Origin: Cherax quadricarinatus | Lineage: Eukaryota > Arthropoda > Malacostraca > Decapoda > Parastacidae | Direction: 5' to 3' | DNA: 64,000 nucleotides | NCBI RefSeq assembly: GCF_038502225.1 | Contig: NC_091372.1 | Span: 5,092,700-5,156,699 of the forward strand | In this document: one piece after another, positions 41,563-52,584 of the stretch | How positions within the stretch are numbered: the stretch's first letter is position 1 | Layout of the letters: each line of letters begins with the position of its first letter | The notes under the pieces: generated by a model | The model's input: only the letters and a program-made list of their open reading frames with translations | The model's database searches: none | Told to the model about the DNA's origin: nothing | Made by a program: the position numbers and the translations under genes

Positions 41563-44500
41563 AAGCCTCGGGGGACATCATCACAACCTGAGGTGTGAAC
41601 AAGCCTCGGGGGACATCATCACAACCTGAGGTGTGAACGAGCCTCGGGGGACATCATCACAACCTGAGGTGTGAACAAGCCTCGGGGGACATCATCACAA
41701 CCTGAGGTGTGAACGAGCCTCGGGGGACATCATCACAACCTGAGGTATGAACGAGCCTCGGGGGACATCATCACAACCTGAGGTGTGAACAAGCCTCGGG
41801 GGACATCATCACAACCTGAGGTGTGAACAAGCCTCGGGGGACATCATCACAACCTGAGGTGTGAACAAGCCTCGGGGGACATCATCACAACCTGAGGTGT
41901 GAACAAGCCTCGGGGGACATCACAACCCGAGGTGTGAACAAGCCTCGGGGGACATCATCACAACCTGAGGTGTGAACAAGCCTCGGGGGACATCATCACA
42001 ACCTGAGGTGTGAACAAGCCTCGGGGGACATCATCACAACCTGAGGTATGAACGAGCCTCGGGGGACATCATCACAACCTGAGGTATGAACAAGCCTCGG
42101 GGGACATCATCACAACCTGAGGTATGAACAAGCCTCGGGGGACATCATCACAACCTGAGGTATGAACAAGCCTCGGGGGACATCATCACAACCTGAGGTG
42201 TGAACAAGCCTCGGGGGACATCATCACAACCTGAGGTGTGAACAAGCCTCGGGGGACATCATCACAACCTGAGGTGTGAACAAGCCTCGGGGGACATCAT
42301 CACAACCTGAGGTGTGAACAAGCCTCGGGGGACATCATCACAACCTGAGGTGTGAACAAGCCTCGGGGGACATCATCACAACCTGAGGTGAGGTGAACAA
42401 GCCTCGGGGGACATCATCACAACCTGAGGTGTGAACAAGCCTCGGGGGACATCATCACAACCTGAGGTGTGAACAAGCCTCGGGGGACATCATCACAACC
42501 TGAGGTGTGAACAAGCCTCGGGGGACATCATCACAACCTGAGGTGTGAACAAGCCTCGGGGGACATCATCACAACCTGAGGTGTGAACAAGCCTCGGGGG
42601 ACATCATCACAACCTGAGGTATGAACAAGCCTCGGGGGACATCATCACAACCTGAGGTATGAACAAGCCTCGGGGGACATCATCACAACCTGAGGTATGA
42701 ACAAGCCTCGGGGGACATCATCACAACCTGAGGTATGAACAAGCCTCGGGGGACATCATCACAACCTGAGGTGTGAACAAGCCTCGGGGGACATCATCAC
42801 AACCTGAGGTATGAACAAGCCTCGGGGGACATCATCACAACCTGAGGTGTGAACAAGCCTCGGGGGACATCATCACAACCTGAGGTGTGAACAAGCCTCG
42901 GGGGACATCATCACAACCTGAGGTGTGAACAAGCCTCGGGGGACATCATCACAACCTGAGGTATGAACAAGCCTCGGGGGACATCATCACAACCTGAGGT
43001 ATGAACAAGCCTCGGGGGACATCATCACAACCTGAGGTGTGAACAAGCCTCGGGGGACATCATCACAACCTGAGGTGTGAACAAGCCTCGGGGGACATCA
43101 TCACAACCTGAGGTGTGAACAAGCCTCGGGGGACATCATCACAACCCGAGGTGTGAACAAGCCTCGGGGGACATCATCACAACCTGAGGTGTGAACGAGC
43201 CTCGGGGGACATCATCACAACCTGAGGTGTGAACAAGCCTCGGGGGACATCATCACAACCTGAGGTATGAACAAGCCTCGGGGGACATCATCACAACCTG
43301 AGGTATGAACAAGCCTCGGGGGACATCATCACAACCTGAGGTGTGAACAAGCCTCGGGGGACATCATCACAACCTGAGGTATGAACAAGACATCTCTGGG
43401 GTGAACAAGCCTCATCATCACAACCTGAGGTATGAACAAGCCTCGGGGGACATCATCACAACCTCACAACCTGAGCCTCGGGGGTATGAACAAGCCTCGG
43501 GGGACATCATCACAACCTGAGGTATGAACAAGCCTCGGGGGACATCATCACAACCTGAGGTGTGAACAAGCCTCGGGGGACATCATCACAACCTGAGGTG
43601 TGAACAAGCCTCGGGGGACATCATCACAACCTGAGGTGTGAACAAGCCTCGGGGGACATCATCACAACCTGAGGTGTGAACAAGCCTCGGGGGACATCAT
43701 CACAACCTGAGGTATGAACAAGCCTCGGGGGACATCATCACAACCTGTGAACGAGCCTCGGGGGACATCATCACAACCTGAACAAGCCTCGGGGGACATC
43801 ATCACAACCTGAGGTGAACAAGCCTCGGGGGACCTCATCACAACCCGAGGTGTGAACGAGCCTCGGGGGACATCATCACAACCTGAGGTGTGAACGAGCC
43901 TCGGGGGACATCATCACAACCTGAGGTGTGAACAAGCCTCGGGGGACATCATCACAACCTGAGGTATGAACAAGCCTCGGGGGACATCATCACAACCTGA
44001 ACAAGCCTCGGGGGACATCATCACAACCTGAGGTGTGAAAGCCTCGGGGGACATCATCACAACCTGAGGTGTGAACGAGCCTCGGGGGACATCATCACAA
44101 CCTGAGGTGTGAACAAGCCTCGGGGGACATCATCACAACCTGAGGTGTGAACAAGCCTCGGGGGACATCATCACAACCTGAGGTGTGAACGAGCCTCGGG
44201 GGACATCATCACAACCTGAGGTGTGAACAAGCCTCGGGGGACATCATCACAACCTGAGGTGTGAACGAGCCTCGGGGGACATCATCACAACCTGAGGTGT
44301 GAACAAGCCTCGGGGGACATCATCACAACCTGAGGTGTGAACGAGCCTCGGGGGACATCATCACAACCTGAGGTGTGAACAAGCCTCGGGGGACATCATC
44401 ACAACCTGAGGTGTGAACAAGCCTCGGGGGACATCATCACAACCTGAGGTGTGAACGAGCCTCGGGGGACATCATCACAACCTGAGGTGTGAACGAGCCT

Positions 44501-45530
44501 CGGGGGACATCATCACAACCTGAGGTGTGAACAAGCCTCGGGGGACATCATCACAACCTGACATCATCACAACCTGAGGTATGAACGAGGACATCATCAC
44601 AACCTGTGAACGAGCCTCGGGGGACATCATCACAACCTGAGGTGAACAAGCCTCGGGGGACATCATCACAACCTGAGGTATGAGCCTCGGGGGACATCAT
44701 CACAACCTGAGGTGTGAACAAGCCTCGGGGGACATCATCACAACCTGAGGTATGAACAAGCCTCGGGGGACATCATCACAACCTGAGGTATGAACAAGCC
44801 TCGGGGGACATCATCACAACCTGAGGTGTGAACAAGCCTCGGGGGACATCATCACAACCTGAGGTGTGAACAAGCCTCGGGGGACATCATCACAACCTGA
44901 GGTGTGAACAAGCCTCGGGGGACATCATCACAACCTGAGGTATGAACGAGCCTCGGGGGACATCATCACAACCTGAGGTATGAACGAGCCTCGGGGGACA
45001 TCATCACAACCTGAGGTGTGAACAAGCCTCGGGGGACATCATCACAACCTGAGGGTAGCCTCGGGGGACATCATCACAACCTGAGGTGTGAGCCTCGGGG
45101 GACATCATCACAACCTGAGGTATGAACGAGCCTCGGGGGACATCATCACAACCTGAGGTGTGAACAAGCCTCGGGGGACATCATCACAACCTGAGGTATG
45201 AACGAGCCTCGGGGGACATCATCACAACCTGAGGTATGAACGAGCCTCGGGGGACATCATCACAACCTGAGGTATGAACGAGCCTCGGGGGACATCATCA
45301 CAACCTGAGGTATGAACGAGCCTCGGGGGACATCATCACAACCTGAGGTGTGAACAAGCCTCGGGGGACATCATCACAACCTGAGGTGTGAACAAGCCTC
45401 GGGGGACATCATCACAACCTGAGGTATGAACAAGCCTCGGGGGACATCATCACAACCTGAGGTGTGAACAAGCCTCGGGGGACATCATCACAACCTGAGG
45501 TATGAACAAGCCTCGGGGGACATCATCACA
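41563..45530. repeat. 38-bp minisatellite, about 104 copies
   Basis: Unit: GAACAAGCCTCGGGGGACAT, CATCACAACCTGAGGTGT. Common variants are GAACGAG and GGTATG. Stops prevent long frames. Units are scrambled or truncated at 43380-43490, 43745-43840, 44000-44045, 44555-44690 and 45050-45100. Confidence 0.98.
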
Positions 45531-45634
45531 ACAACTTTCAGGCTGGGATTGATTACCTAACCTCCCACTATAATATAATGAAGAACGGGAGGTAATCAGT
45601 TTGAGTCAAGAAAGGGGAGAGTATATCTTTGATA

Positions 45635-45745
45635 TACCTTTGATGATTTCCGAGAATTTTTCTACTCCCGGAGCCCGGCCATGGGCCAGGCTCGGCTGGT
45701 GCTTGTCTGGTCAACCAGGCTGTTGTTATTGGTGACCCGCTGACC
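45635..45745 (-). mobile_element. LINE-B 3' tail
   Basis: CTACTCCCGGAGCCCGGCCA, TGGGCCAGGCTCGGCTGGTG and GGTCAACCAGGCTGTTGTTA. Confidence 0.7.
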
Positions 45746-45859
45746 CATAGATCAAATTCCTTCGATAAAGGAGCTCTTTACCTCTAAATGGAAAGTGACC
45801 CTTACCTCTTTAAATGGAAAGTGACAAGAAGCTACCTGGTGCTGAGTGACATTTGTGAA

Positions 45860-45975
45860 GGAGTGCACCAGAGAAAGTGCACACCACTCATGCAGGAGTT
45901 CAGAGACTGAGACAAATGGCTACCACACGCAAGGTCAAGAGGAGATATGATAATAACATACAGAGTACCTTGGGA
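45860..45975 (+). pseudogene. Short reverse-transcriptase C-terminal relic
   Basis: GCAAGGTCAAGAGGAGATAT and GATAATAACATACAGAGTAC translate as ARSRGDMIITYRV, close to the RRVRGDMITTYKIL block of the LINE-C proteins at 1708 and 19785. The surrounding frame is broken. Confidence 0.5.
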
Positions 45976-46162
45976 TACATGCTGGACCAGGATGCCCTTC
46001 TGACCGTGGCGACCCTCAGTAGAGGGTCTTGATCCTGGTGAAACATCTTCATCAAAGACACTACCTACACTCCCATTCCTCGAATCAAACTCGATCAACA
46101 CCCCCCCCCCCCCGTTTACCTCTCTTCTTCCCCAGGTACCGCACGCTTCTTGCGAAGTTAAT

Positions 46163-46213
<51 letters not shown>
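46163..46213. repeat. AAT trinucleotide repeat, about 17 units
   Basis: Uninterrupted TAA/AAT units. A C14 homopolymer lies just upstream at about 46100-46113. Confidence 0.98.
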
Positions 46214-46479
46214 CGAACAGGACTGTGTGAGCATGTTAGATAGGAGTGAGTGGAAGCAATTGGTTGTATGACTTTACGTGCTGTTGGAGTGTGAGCAAGG
46301 TAACATTTATGAAAGGATTCATGGAAACCGGTTAACCGGAAGGTTAACTTGAGGTGGGAAGTACAATGCCTGCACCCTGAAGGAGGGGGGGAGATAGTGC
46401 AGCTTGCAGGGGCATCTCAGCTGTAATGTCTGAGTGTTTCTAGCAAGACAGTTATGCAGTGAATGATGATAGTATTTCT

Positions 46480-46668
46480 TTCTCGGGTGAACCTCAGCCT
46501 CCAGGCTGAGAGACTGACCACCTCAAAACTTTAAGGGTGATGGACTGATTACATAGTCTTCAAGTCTCTTCTGCTTCTATCAACTTTTCTGTACTCGACT
46601 GAAGAAACCTACTATGTAGGCGAAACGTTTCGAAATAAAGATACCTAACTGTTGTATATGTATCTTAC
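46480..46668 (+). mobile_element. Fold-back family E, single arm
   Basis: CCAGGCTGAGAGACTGACCA, TTCTGTACTCGACTGAAG, the hairpin CCTAC-TAT-GTAGG with CGAAACGTTTCG, AATAAAGATACCTAACTG and TTGTATATGTATCTTA, in family order. Confidence 0.65.
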
Positions 46669-46681
46669 AGCCTCTCTCGAG

Positions 46682-46710
46682 GCTGCGGCAGGTGACAAAC
46701 CTGCCGCAGC
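46682..46710. repeat. Perfect GC-rich hairpin, 12-bp arms
   Basis: GCTGCGGCAGGT (46682-46693) and ACCTGCCGCAGC (46699-46710) flank the loop GACAA. It lies directly after the family E end. Function unknown. Confidence 0.85.
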
Positions 46711-46979
46711 TACTCTGAGAAAACCTCCCCTCACTCCTTCACTTGCTGCCTTGCAACATTGCACAGCTCCTGATGACGCACTGAGAAGTATGAAAGTACT
46801 TGAGCTAAATATTTCCACTCCCCGTGGCTTGTCTTGCATAGTTAAGATCGCCTGCCTGCGACTGTTTACATACGGGCAATTATTTAATTGTTCCACAGCC
46901 ACGGTATAGTAGCTTACATCCTTCAGTGAACGTCTACTAACACTACCCACAAGTTCATAAATAATAAGACACTAATATT

Positions 46980-47055
46980 ATCTCTGTATCCGACTGAAAA
47001 AATTTGCTGCGTAGGTGAAATATTTGGGAAATAAAAACAGGTGTGTGTTTCATGA
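46980..47055 (+). mobile_element. Fold-back family E fragment, diverged
   Basis: TCTGTATCCGACTGAAAAAA, TTTGCTGCGTAGGTGAAAT and AATAAAAACAGGTGTGTG. Confidence 0.45.
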
Positions 47056-47224
47056 GTACACAGAGTACGATGCATGAAGTACTCCAGAGATAAGATAATG
47101 TAGCGAGGCCAAGCTGCTGCAGATAAGAGAGAGCCAGTCAGGGTACATAAATAGAATCTTAACACACACATGCACGACTCGTTATAGTTTTTTCACTGTC
47201 GGTATGATAAGTGCAATGAACCAG

Positions 47225-47770
47225 AGATATACCTATGATATACCTGCAACTGGTTTCAAGAGTTGTCATATGCCCGCAGCCAGGATTGTCTGGTGCTCGT
47301 CTGGCCAACCAGGATGTTGGCCCACATCCCTCACAGCCTGGTTGACCTAGCATTTGCACTGTTTCTAATATCTTCTGGCAAGATGTTGAACAGTCTGGGG
47401 CCACGAATGTTGATGCAATGTTCTCTTATTGTGCCCACGGTGGCCCTGCTTTTTACTGGGTTTATTTTACACATTCCCCATCTCACTTACTCCAGCATGT
47501 TATGGTAGTGTGTACTGTGTACATTCGGAACCAGACCCCTCAAGTGCTTTTCATGTATATATTATCATGTATCTCTCCTTCCTCCACTCCAGCGAGTACA
47601 TATTTAGGACTTCAGACATTCCCAATAATTTAAATACTCTATTGGCTCTATGCCGGCCGTAAATGATCTTTGACTGTTCCAGCTCTAATCTCTCTCCTGC
47701 CCTAACTGGGCAGTTTTGACCGACTAACAACCAAACCTCAAGATGTGGAGATGTCACTGGCAACCTCATG
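47225..47770 (-). pseudogene. LINE-B reverse-transcriptase C-terminus and 3' tail, frameshifted
   Basis: On minus, in order: a LEQSKIIYGRHRANRVFKLL stretch, NMYSLEWRKERYMIIYT with a stop, a shifted KSRATVGTIREHCINIRGPR block followed by LFNILPEDI, and GQPGCEGCGPTSWLARRAP. This is the same succession as the intact LINE-A end (SLERRRERYIIIYTW, VRGPRLFNSLP, DQPGCGSY). The longest LINE-B copy in the window, but without palm or endonuclease. Confidence 0.75.
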
Positions 47771-47939
47771 TGTTTACGAAATTCTCATTCAACAAGCATA
47801 CTCCAGCACCGAATTTGGATTGAAAGCTGATGTACATACGAAATTTGCATTAGGCATGCGTATTGCAGCTGCGAATCAAAATAGAATTCTTCCCACCAAT
47901 GACTTGACACGTTCTCTGGAAGATTATGTTTACCCTTTA

Positions 47940-48095
47940 CCTTTAATATGCCTTTGGTGAGTTCCGAGAGTCTATTCCCGGAGCCCAGCCATGGGCCAGG
48001 CTCGTCTGGTGCTTTCCTGGTCAACCAGGCTGTTGCTGCTGGTCTGCTGCCCCACATATCCCTCACAGCATGGTTGATCTAGTACCCAGTGCAAG
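47940..48095 (-). mobile_element. LINE-B 3' tail
   Basis: GAGCCCAGCCATGGGCCAGG, CTTTCCTGGTCAACCAGGCT and CCCACATATCCCTCACAGCA, followed at once by a SINE. Confidence 0.7.
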
Positions 48096-48131
48096 AAATC
48101 TTAGCTCCAGGTACCTGCTCCGCTCACACAA

Positions 48132-48320
48132 CAGTCCCGTAGCTTGGCTGGCAGAGCACTCAACTCCCACACAGTGTTCGTGGCTCGATCCCCGGTATTG
48201 GTGGCAACACTGGGCCTGTTTCCTTACACCTGCTATCTCTGTTCACCTAGTAGTAAGTAGGTACCTGGGTGTTACCCGAATGGTATGGGTAGAATCCTGG
48301 GATACAAGATTAACCTACGT
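48132..48320 (+). mobile_element. tRNA-derived SINE
   Basis: The head CCCGTAGCTTGGCTGGCAGA has an A-box-like TAGCTTGGCTGG (48140-48151), and GGCTCGATCCCC (48182-48193) is a good B box. The body GTTCACCTAGTAGTAAGTAG and GTACCTGGGTGTTACCCG matches the SINE at 16985. Confidence 0.75.
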
Positions 48321-48378
48321 TCCGGTGTCTTATTGATCAACTTGTGGGTGTTGTATGAACATCCCTCTCCCACAAGCG

Positions 48379-48645
48379 TACTCGCCTATCTGTGGTTGCA
48401 GAGGTCGAGTCTAAGCTCCTGGCCCCGCGTCTCTGCTAACCTCTACTTGATTAATTCTCTCTCGGTTATGTGAGTCCTATCACGGCTATTCTGGAAATTG
48501 TGTATGCCTCCAAGGTGTCACCTCGATGTGTAGATCGTTCCATCTAACAACTCTAAGAAATATTTCCTAACATTCCTCTGGCTCATCTGTTATTTTTCCA
48601 GCTGTGTCATCGTTTATCTGACTCACCCCGTCAATCCTTCTAATT
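48379..48645 (-). mobile_element. LINE-C copy, degraded
   Basis: TACTCGCCTATCTGTGGTTG, CTCCTGGCCCCGCGTCTC, and further CTCTAAGAAATATTTCCTAA align by eye with the 3' part of the 1627 and 19604 copies. No TG repeat on either side. Confidence 0.65.
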
Positions 48646-48814
48646 TGTTTCTGTCGTATGTGTGTGATATGACACCCTAATATATACTAAGTCCTATGTA
48701 ATAGTAACTCCAGCCCTGATGGAATGAAACCTTCGAAGTAGTGAACACACAGGGCAATATTCCACACCATATTACCTCGAGGAGGAAAGCCAACCTTCTT
48801 GTGTTCCCACTTTA

Positions 48815-49130
48815 GGCAGGCGATGTAAAATACCCCCAATTAAAAGTAGGGGCGCCACTGGTAGAGAAAACACCATAAGTGTTCGGGGCCCAAGACTGTT
48901 CAACAGCCTCCCACTATGCATAAGGGGAATTACCAATAGGCCCCTGGCTGCCTTCAAGAGAAAGGTGGACAGATACCTAAAGTCAGTGCCGGATTAGCCG
49001 GGCTGTGGTTCGTACGTTGGACTACGTGCGGGCAGCAGTAACAGCCTGGTTGATCAGGCCCTGATCCACCGGGAGGCCTGGTCGTGGACCGTGCCGCGGG
49101 GGCGTTGATCCCCGGAATAACCTCCAGGTA
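48815..49130 (+). pseudogene. LINE-A reverse-transcriptase C-terminus and 3' end
   Basis: The frame reads GRRCKIPPIKSRGATG, then VRGPRLFNSLPLCIRGITNR, PLAAFKRKVDRYLKSVPD, an in-frame stop where Q is expected, PGCGSYVGLRAGSSNSLVDQ and ALIHREAWSWTVPRGR. It ends CTCCAGGTA at 49130. It is very similar to the 30004 copy but inactivated. Confidence 0.8.
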
Positions 49131-49844
49131 GCCGCACACTACGGGTCTTCAAACTGAATTTTATTGAATTAAGTAAATTGTCTGCTACAATCGTCTACTA
49201 CCCTCTCTACCACAACAACACCCCCCCCTTTATTCTCTATCCTCAACCACCACCAGCACTAGTCCCACGTACAGTGACTTATAAAGAACTTGCAGTAAAT
49301 GTCGCCTGCTCACCGTGACTGACCCTTCTCTACGACTGACACACACACACAACTACTTCTCGGTATACATCATGTGCACAACCAGGTATGCAGGATGAGT
49401 GTCGGTGCCAAAACTGGTGCCAAGCACAATATGACCTAAACATCAAGCCAAGTGTGGCACACTACAAGGCAGGGAGAGTAGTGTTAAGTGGGAGGAGAGG
49501 AGAGGGGAGAGGAGAGGGTACAGTTGGAAGGAGAATGGAAGATAGATAAACTCTAGGGTGTTGACTCTCCCCATGTCACAACTACCACCAAGGAACTCTA
49601 GGGTCAATATTAGCCCAACTTACACTATAATCAACATCCTGCCACCTCTATGCTCGCATATATCTATGTATCAATAATAGTGAACACAATGAACATGAAT
49701 TATGGATACAAGTCTTTATCAGTCATTTTTTAAGTTTTCCTTATGGTTCTAAACTTACGGAACACCTGCAAATATGAGGAAAATGCAAGATTTATCATGT
49801 TCAAATTCTCTATCCTTGAAACTGACGAGAAAATTGACACTTAT
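49131..49844. other. Unassigned stretch
   Basis: A GAGAGGAGAGGGGAGAGG run near 49495-49518. Otherwise no recognised feature. Confidence 0.5.
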
Positions 49845-49930
49845 CATGGTTGACCAGGCAAACACCAGACGAGCCTGGCCCATGGCCGGGATCCGGGAGT
49901 AGAAAGACTCTTAGGAACTCATCAAAGGTA
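49845..49930 (+). mobile_element. LINE-B 3' end
   Basis: GGTTGACCAGGCAAACACCA, GACGAGCCTGGCCCATGGCC and CGGGATCCGGGAGTAGAAAG. Confidence 0.65.
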
Positions 49931-50059
49931 TATCGTGTCAGTTTCTTACTTGTTACTTGATAATGGTTAGGGACGGGACGAAATGTCGACTAACTTATGT
50001 TTTTATAGTTTGTTAGTAAATCTGAGAACTGTTCAAATCATGGTACTGAGAGGATAAAC

Positions 50060-50470
50060 AAAATTCAGATGTAGTATACAGACTTTGCGAATGCCTTCGG
50101 CAAGTGCGATCATGGTGTAATAACACACAAAATGTGTGATAAACTGGAGAAGTTGGTAGATGGATCTATAACTTCTCAACAAATAGAGCACGAAGAGTAA
50201 CAGTAAACAGGGTAAAGGCAGAGGCTGCCACAGTGAAAAGCAATCTTCCACAAGGTAGAGTACTCGGTCCCATCCTCATATCTGACAGACAGATGTAAGC
50301 CACAGCACCGTGTCTTTCTTTGTTGACGATACCAGAATTTGCACGAGTGTCATCCATTGAGGACCTGGTAAATCTCCAAGCAGATATAAACCAAGCTTTC
50401 CAATAGGCAACGGAAAATAATATGACGTCAAATGGGGCACATACTAACATATGACAGTACTGGTCACTGT
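50060..50470 (+). pseudogene. Non-LTR reverse-transcriptase palm relic with motifs A, B and C
   Basis: In shifting frames the plus strand encodes DFANAFGKCDHGVI (motif A, Asp codon 50081-50083), TNRARRVTVNRVKAEAATVK, then LPQGRVLGPIL (motif B, QG at 50251-50256) and FVDDTRI (motif C, 50329-50340). The second Asp pair of the catalytic triad is intact. After this come DLVNLQADINQAFQ, a stop, and ATENNM. At least three frameshifts or stops (near 50079, 50187 and 50345) make it non-functional. It is the only palm domain seen here and could belong to LINE-B or LINE-A. Confidence 0.8.
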
Positions 50471-50741
50471 GAGCATACCAGCATAAAGACAGCATTATGC
50501 AGCACTAATGTGAGTAAACATATCAGCATAGCAACATAAGAGCCACAATAGCTAACATGGCACTAGTGTTAGCAACTGCAACTGTCACTTGCAACATGCA
50601 GTTAGCATCACTTTTAAAAATTATTATGTATAACACACGAGATCAATAAACCACCAGGATTTCAATGCCAACACACGTAGCGTTACACAGTTTTAAGAGT
50701 AGATATGACAGCGTGCAACAGATTACTTCCTTCTAGGGAGA
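50471..50741. other. Unassigned; LINE-C scrap
   Basis: TTTTAAGAGTAGATATGACA (about 50691) matches the SRYD-type coding end of LINE-C. Nothing else. Confidence 0.4.
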
Positions 50742-50856
50742 GGTTCCTTGACACCGGTGAAGCTCTTCCTTCAAGGGAAAAGTTCCTTGATACCGGTGAA
50801 GGTCTTCCTTCAAGTGAAAGGTACCTTGATACCAGTGAAGGTCTACCTTCAAAGAA
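50742..50856. repeat. ~39-bp tandem repeat, 3 copies
   Basis: TTCCTTGACACCGGTGAAGC, then TCTTCCTTCAAGGGAAAAG; the next two copies have GATACCGGTG and GATACCAGTG. Contains AAGG/CCTT complementarity around GGTGAAG. Confidence 0.85.
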
Positions 50857-51182
50857 TTAAAGCCACACTTTCTCCAGTTAATGGATCTTTCTACTATTAA
50901 GACCAGTCAGGAGATATTATGTTTCCTGAAGCATAAATACCACCATTTTTTGTCTTGTTCACCTTCGTCTGCCCCGGAGTTTACTATTCCTGTACTCGTG
51001 ATTGTCTTTCGTGATACGACTGTACGTCTTACCAGACTAACAGTTTTTAGTAATTATCTTTGGGTAGCAATAAAAATATCTTGTGGGTAGCAGTGACAAT
51101 GTCTTGGGCAAATATCAAATATTTTTGTTAGCGTTGGATATGACAAGGACTTGTTCAGTCTGGACCCATAGGCCTCTTGTAC
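50857..51182. other. Unassigned stretch
   Basis: No recognised feature. Confidence 0.45.
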
Positions 51183-51400
51183 ATAAATGGTATACAATAC
51201 CGACAAGATGAGGAATTAGACATATGTGCAACATCTGAGGATCTTTATTTGCAGACGTTTGCCATCCAGTGACTATCAATGATGTGAAGAATTGCATACA
51301 AAAGACGAGGTAATCAGTCCCTCAGTCTTGGAGTTGAAGAGCACCGTAGTCTTGAAGACACTGAATCATAGTCACGAAGCTTAGCGCTTATATACCGGCA
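51183..51400 (-). mobile_element. Fold-back family E arm with terminal palindrome
   Basis: Starts GGTATACAATACCGACA (about 51190), followed by ACATATGTGCAACATCTGAG, ATCTTTATTTGCAGACGTTT, GCCATCCAGTGAC and GAGGTAATCAGTCCCTCAGT: the complete element order read from its outer end. Confidence 0.7.
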
Positions 51401-51499
51401 ACAGGAGAGGGAGGTGCAGCAGACGAAGACATTGTCACTGGTAGGTAGGATTCCCCAGTGGAAGTAGGTTGTACCCAAAGAATTGGCCAGTAGAAAGCA

Positions 51500-51745
51500 A
51501 GAATGCCTGTTGCAGTGTTCCTCCTATCTTATCCTCATCACTTTGAATACTGGTATTATATGCAAAGAACTTAAGAAGGGAGGAACACTGCAGAAGGCCT
51601 ACTGGCTCATACTTCTGAACCGACAAGGCTGTGGTGGATACGTAGGGCAGTGGGCCACCAGCAGCAAAAGCCAGACAAGCCTTTCTACTGCTGATTCCGG
51701 CAGTAGAAATACTCTCGGAATTCATCAAAATTATCAAAGGTAAGG
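51500..51745 (+). mobile_element. Family D piece followed by LINE-B tail
   Basis: TAAGAAGGGAGGAACACTGC and AGAAGGCCTACTGGCTCATA (family D) lead into GGCTGTGGTGGATACGTAGG, GCAGTGGGCCACCAGCAGCA and a damaged LINE-B end. The same D-then-LINE-B order is seen at 5703-5990. Confidence 0.55.
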
Positions 51746-51775
51746 TTTCGCCACACAGTGGCTTCATCAGTCCTA
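51743..51775 (-). mobile_element. Fold-back family E hairpin fragment
   Basis: On minus: GACTGATGAA, hairpin GCCAC-TGT-GTGGC, GAAACCTTACC. The cleanest CTGATGA...GAAA copy in the window. Confidence 0.6.
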
Positions 51776-51809
51776 AAATTAAGAAGGATGTGTCCACTAT
51801 GATACCGCC

Positions 51810-51925
51810 TACGACTGCTTTACCTCACCTTCACCCGACTAGGTTGGGTCATTGGCATAAATCGGTAGGTGACTTGTACCTGCCTCGCATGGGCCAGTAA
51901 GCCTGCTGCAGTGTTCCTTCTTTCT
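51810..51925 (-). mobile_element. Dispersed repeat family D
   Basis: GACTAGGTTGGGTCATTGGC, GTAGGTGACTTGTACCTGCC and CTGCTGCAGTGTTCCTTCTT are the reverse orientation of the 5703 copy. Confidence 0.5.
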
Positions 51926-51967
51926 GTTCGTATAAGCCACTTCTTCGTGCATATGCTGCATTCTTTT

Positions 51968-52065
51968 TACGAATTGAGACACTTATGCAACATATGGGAA
52001 TCTTTACTGAAGAAACGTTTCGCCACATCTGTCAGACACTATACTGACATAACCACAGTATATTA
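51968..52065 (-). mobile_element. Fold-back family E fragment
   Basis: GAGACACTTATGCAACATAT, GGGAATCTTTACTGAAGAAA and CGTTTCGCCACATCTGTCAG. Confidence 0.6.
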
Positions 52066-52099
52066 GCCACGTCTACGGCCCTATGCTGTACTTTCTACA

Positions 52100-52258
52100 A
52101 GATTGATGGACTGAACATATCGACTCCAGGCTGAGGGACTGATTACCTCAAACTTCTCCTCTCCTTACACCTTCCTGATTTGTATAAGACTGATGAAGCC
52201 ACTGTGTGAAAAAGGAGAATGATGAAGATCAGGAGTTTGAGGTAATCAGTCCCCCATC
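52100..52258. mobile_element. Fold-back family E unit with inverted arms
   Basis: GGGACTGATTACCTCAAACT (about 52134) and AGTTTGAGGTAATCAGTCCC (about 52233) are inverted. Between them is AGACTGATGAAGCCACTGTG, which breaks off before the second half of the hairpin. Confidence 0.65.
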
Positions 52259-52437
52259 ACAGCCTGGTTGATCTGGTACTTGGTGGAAGTATTGATCCAG
52301 TTTCTTGAAACTGGAAACTTGTACACTTGTTTCAGCATTATTTATATCTGTTCGTAGCAGGTTGAATATTCATAGACCACGGATGCTGATACAATGTTCT
52401 CTTATCGCGTCCACGGCGCCCCTGCTTTTGAAAACAT
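52259..52437 (-). pseudogene. LINE-B ORF end, degraded
   Basis: The minus frame has KSRGAVDAIREHCISIRGL, the same block as at 47225 (KSRATVGTIREHCINIRGP), then a decayed tail with CAGCCTGGTTGATCTGGTAC on plus. Confidence 0.65.
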
Positions 52438-52510
52438 AAGAAAAGAGGAACACTGCATCAGGCCAACTGGTCCATACTAGGCAGGTCCTTCTGAAACCCG
52501 AACCCAAAAA
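52430..52510 (+). mobile_element. Dispersed repeat family D
   Basis: ATAAGAAAAGAGGAACACTG, CATCAGGCCAACTGGTCCAT and GGCAGGTCCTTCTGAAACCC. Confidence 0.5.
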
Positions 52511-52584
52511 CAAACCCATTTTTAATGAGATCCTATTAACTCGAGTGCAAGTCCCACTCAAATCCAACCCTTCTCACTCGTGTG

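Noticed and set aside
41563..45530. CRISPR-like array (regular 38-bp repeats)
   Set aside because: There are no unique spacers; units are directly contiguous, and the surroundings are eukaryotic.
46652..46950. Overlapping 85- and 101-residue frames
   Set aside because: Both strands open over the same sequence, start inside a fold-back element, and show no domain.
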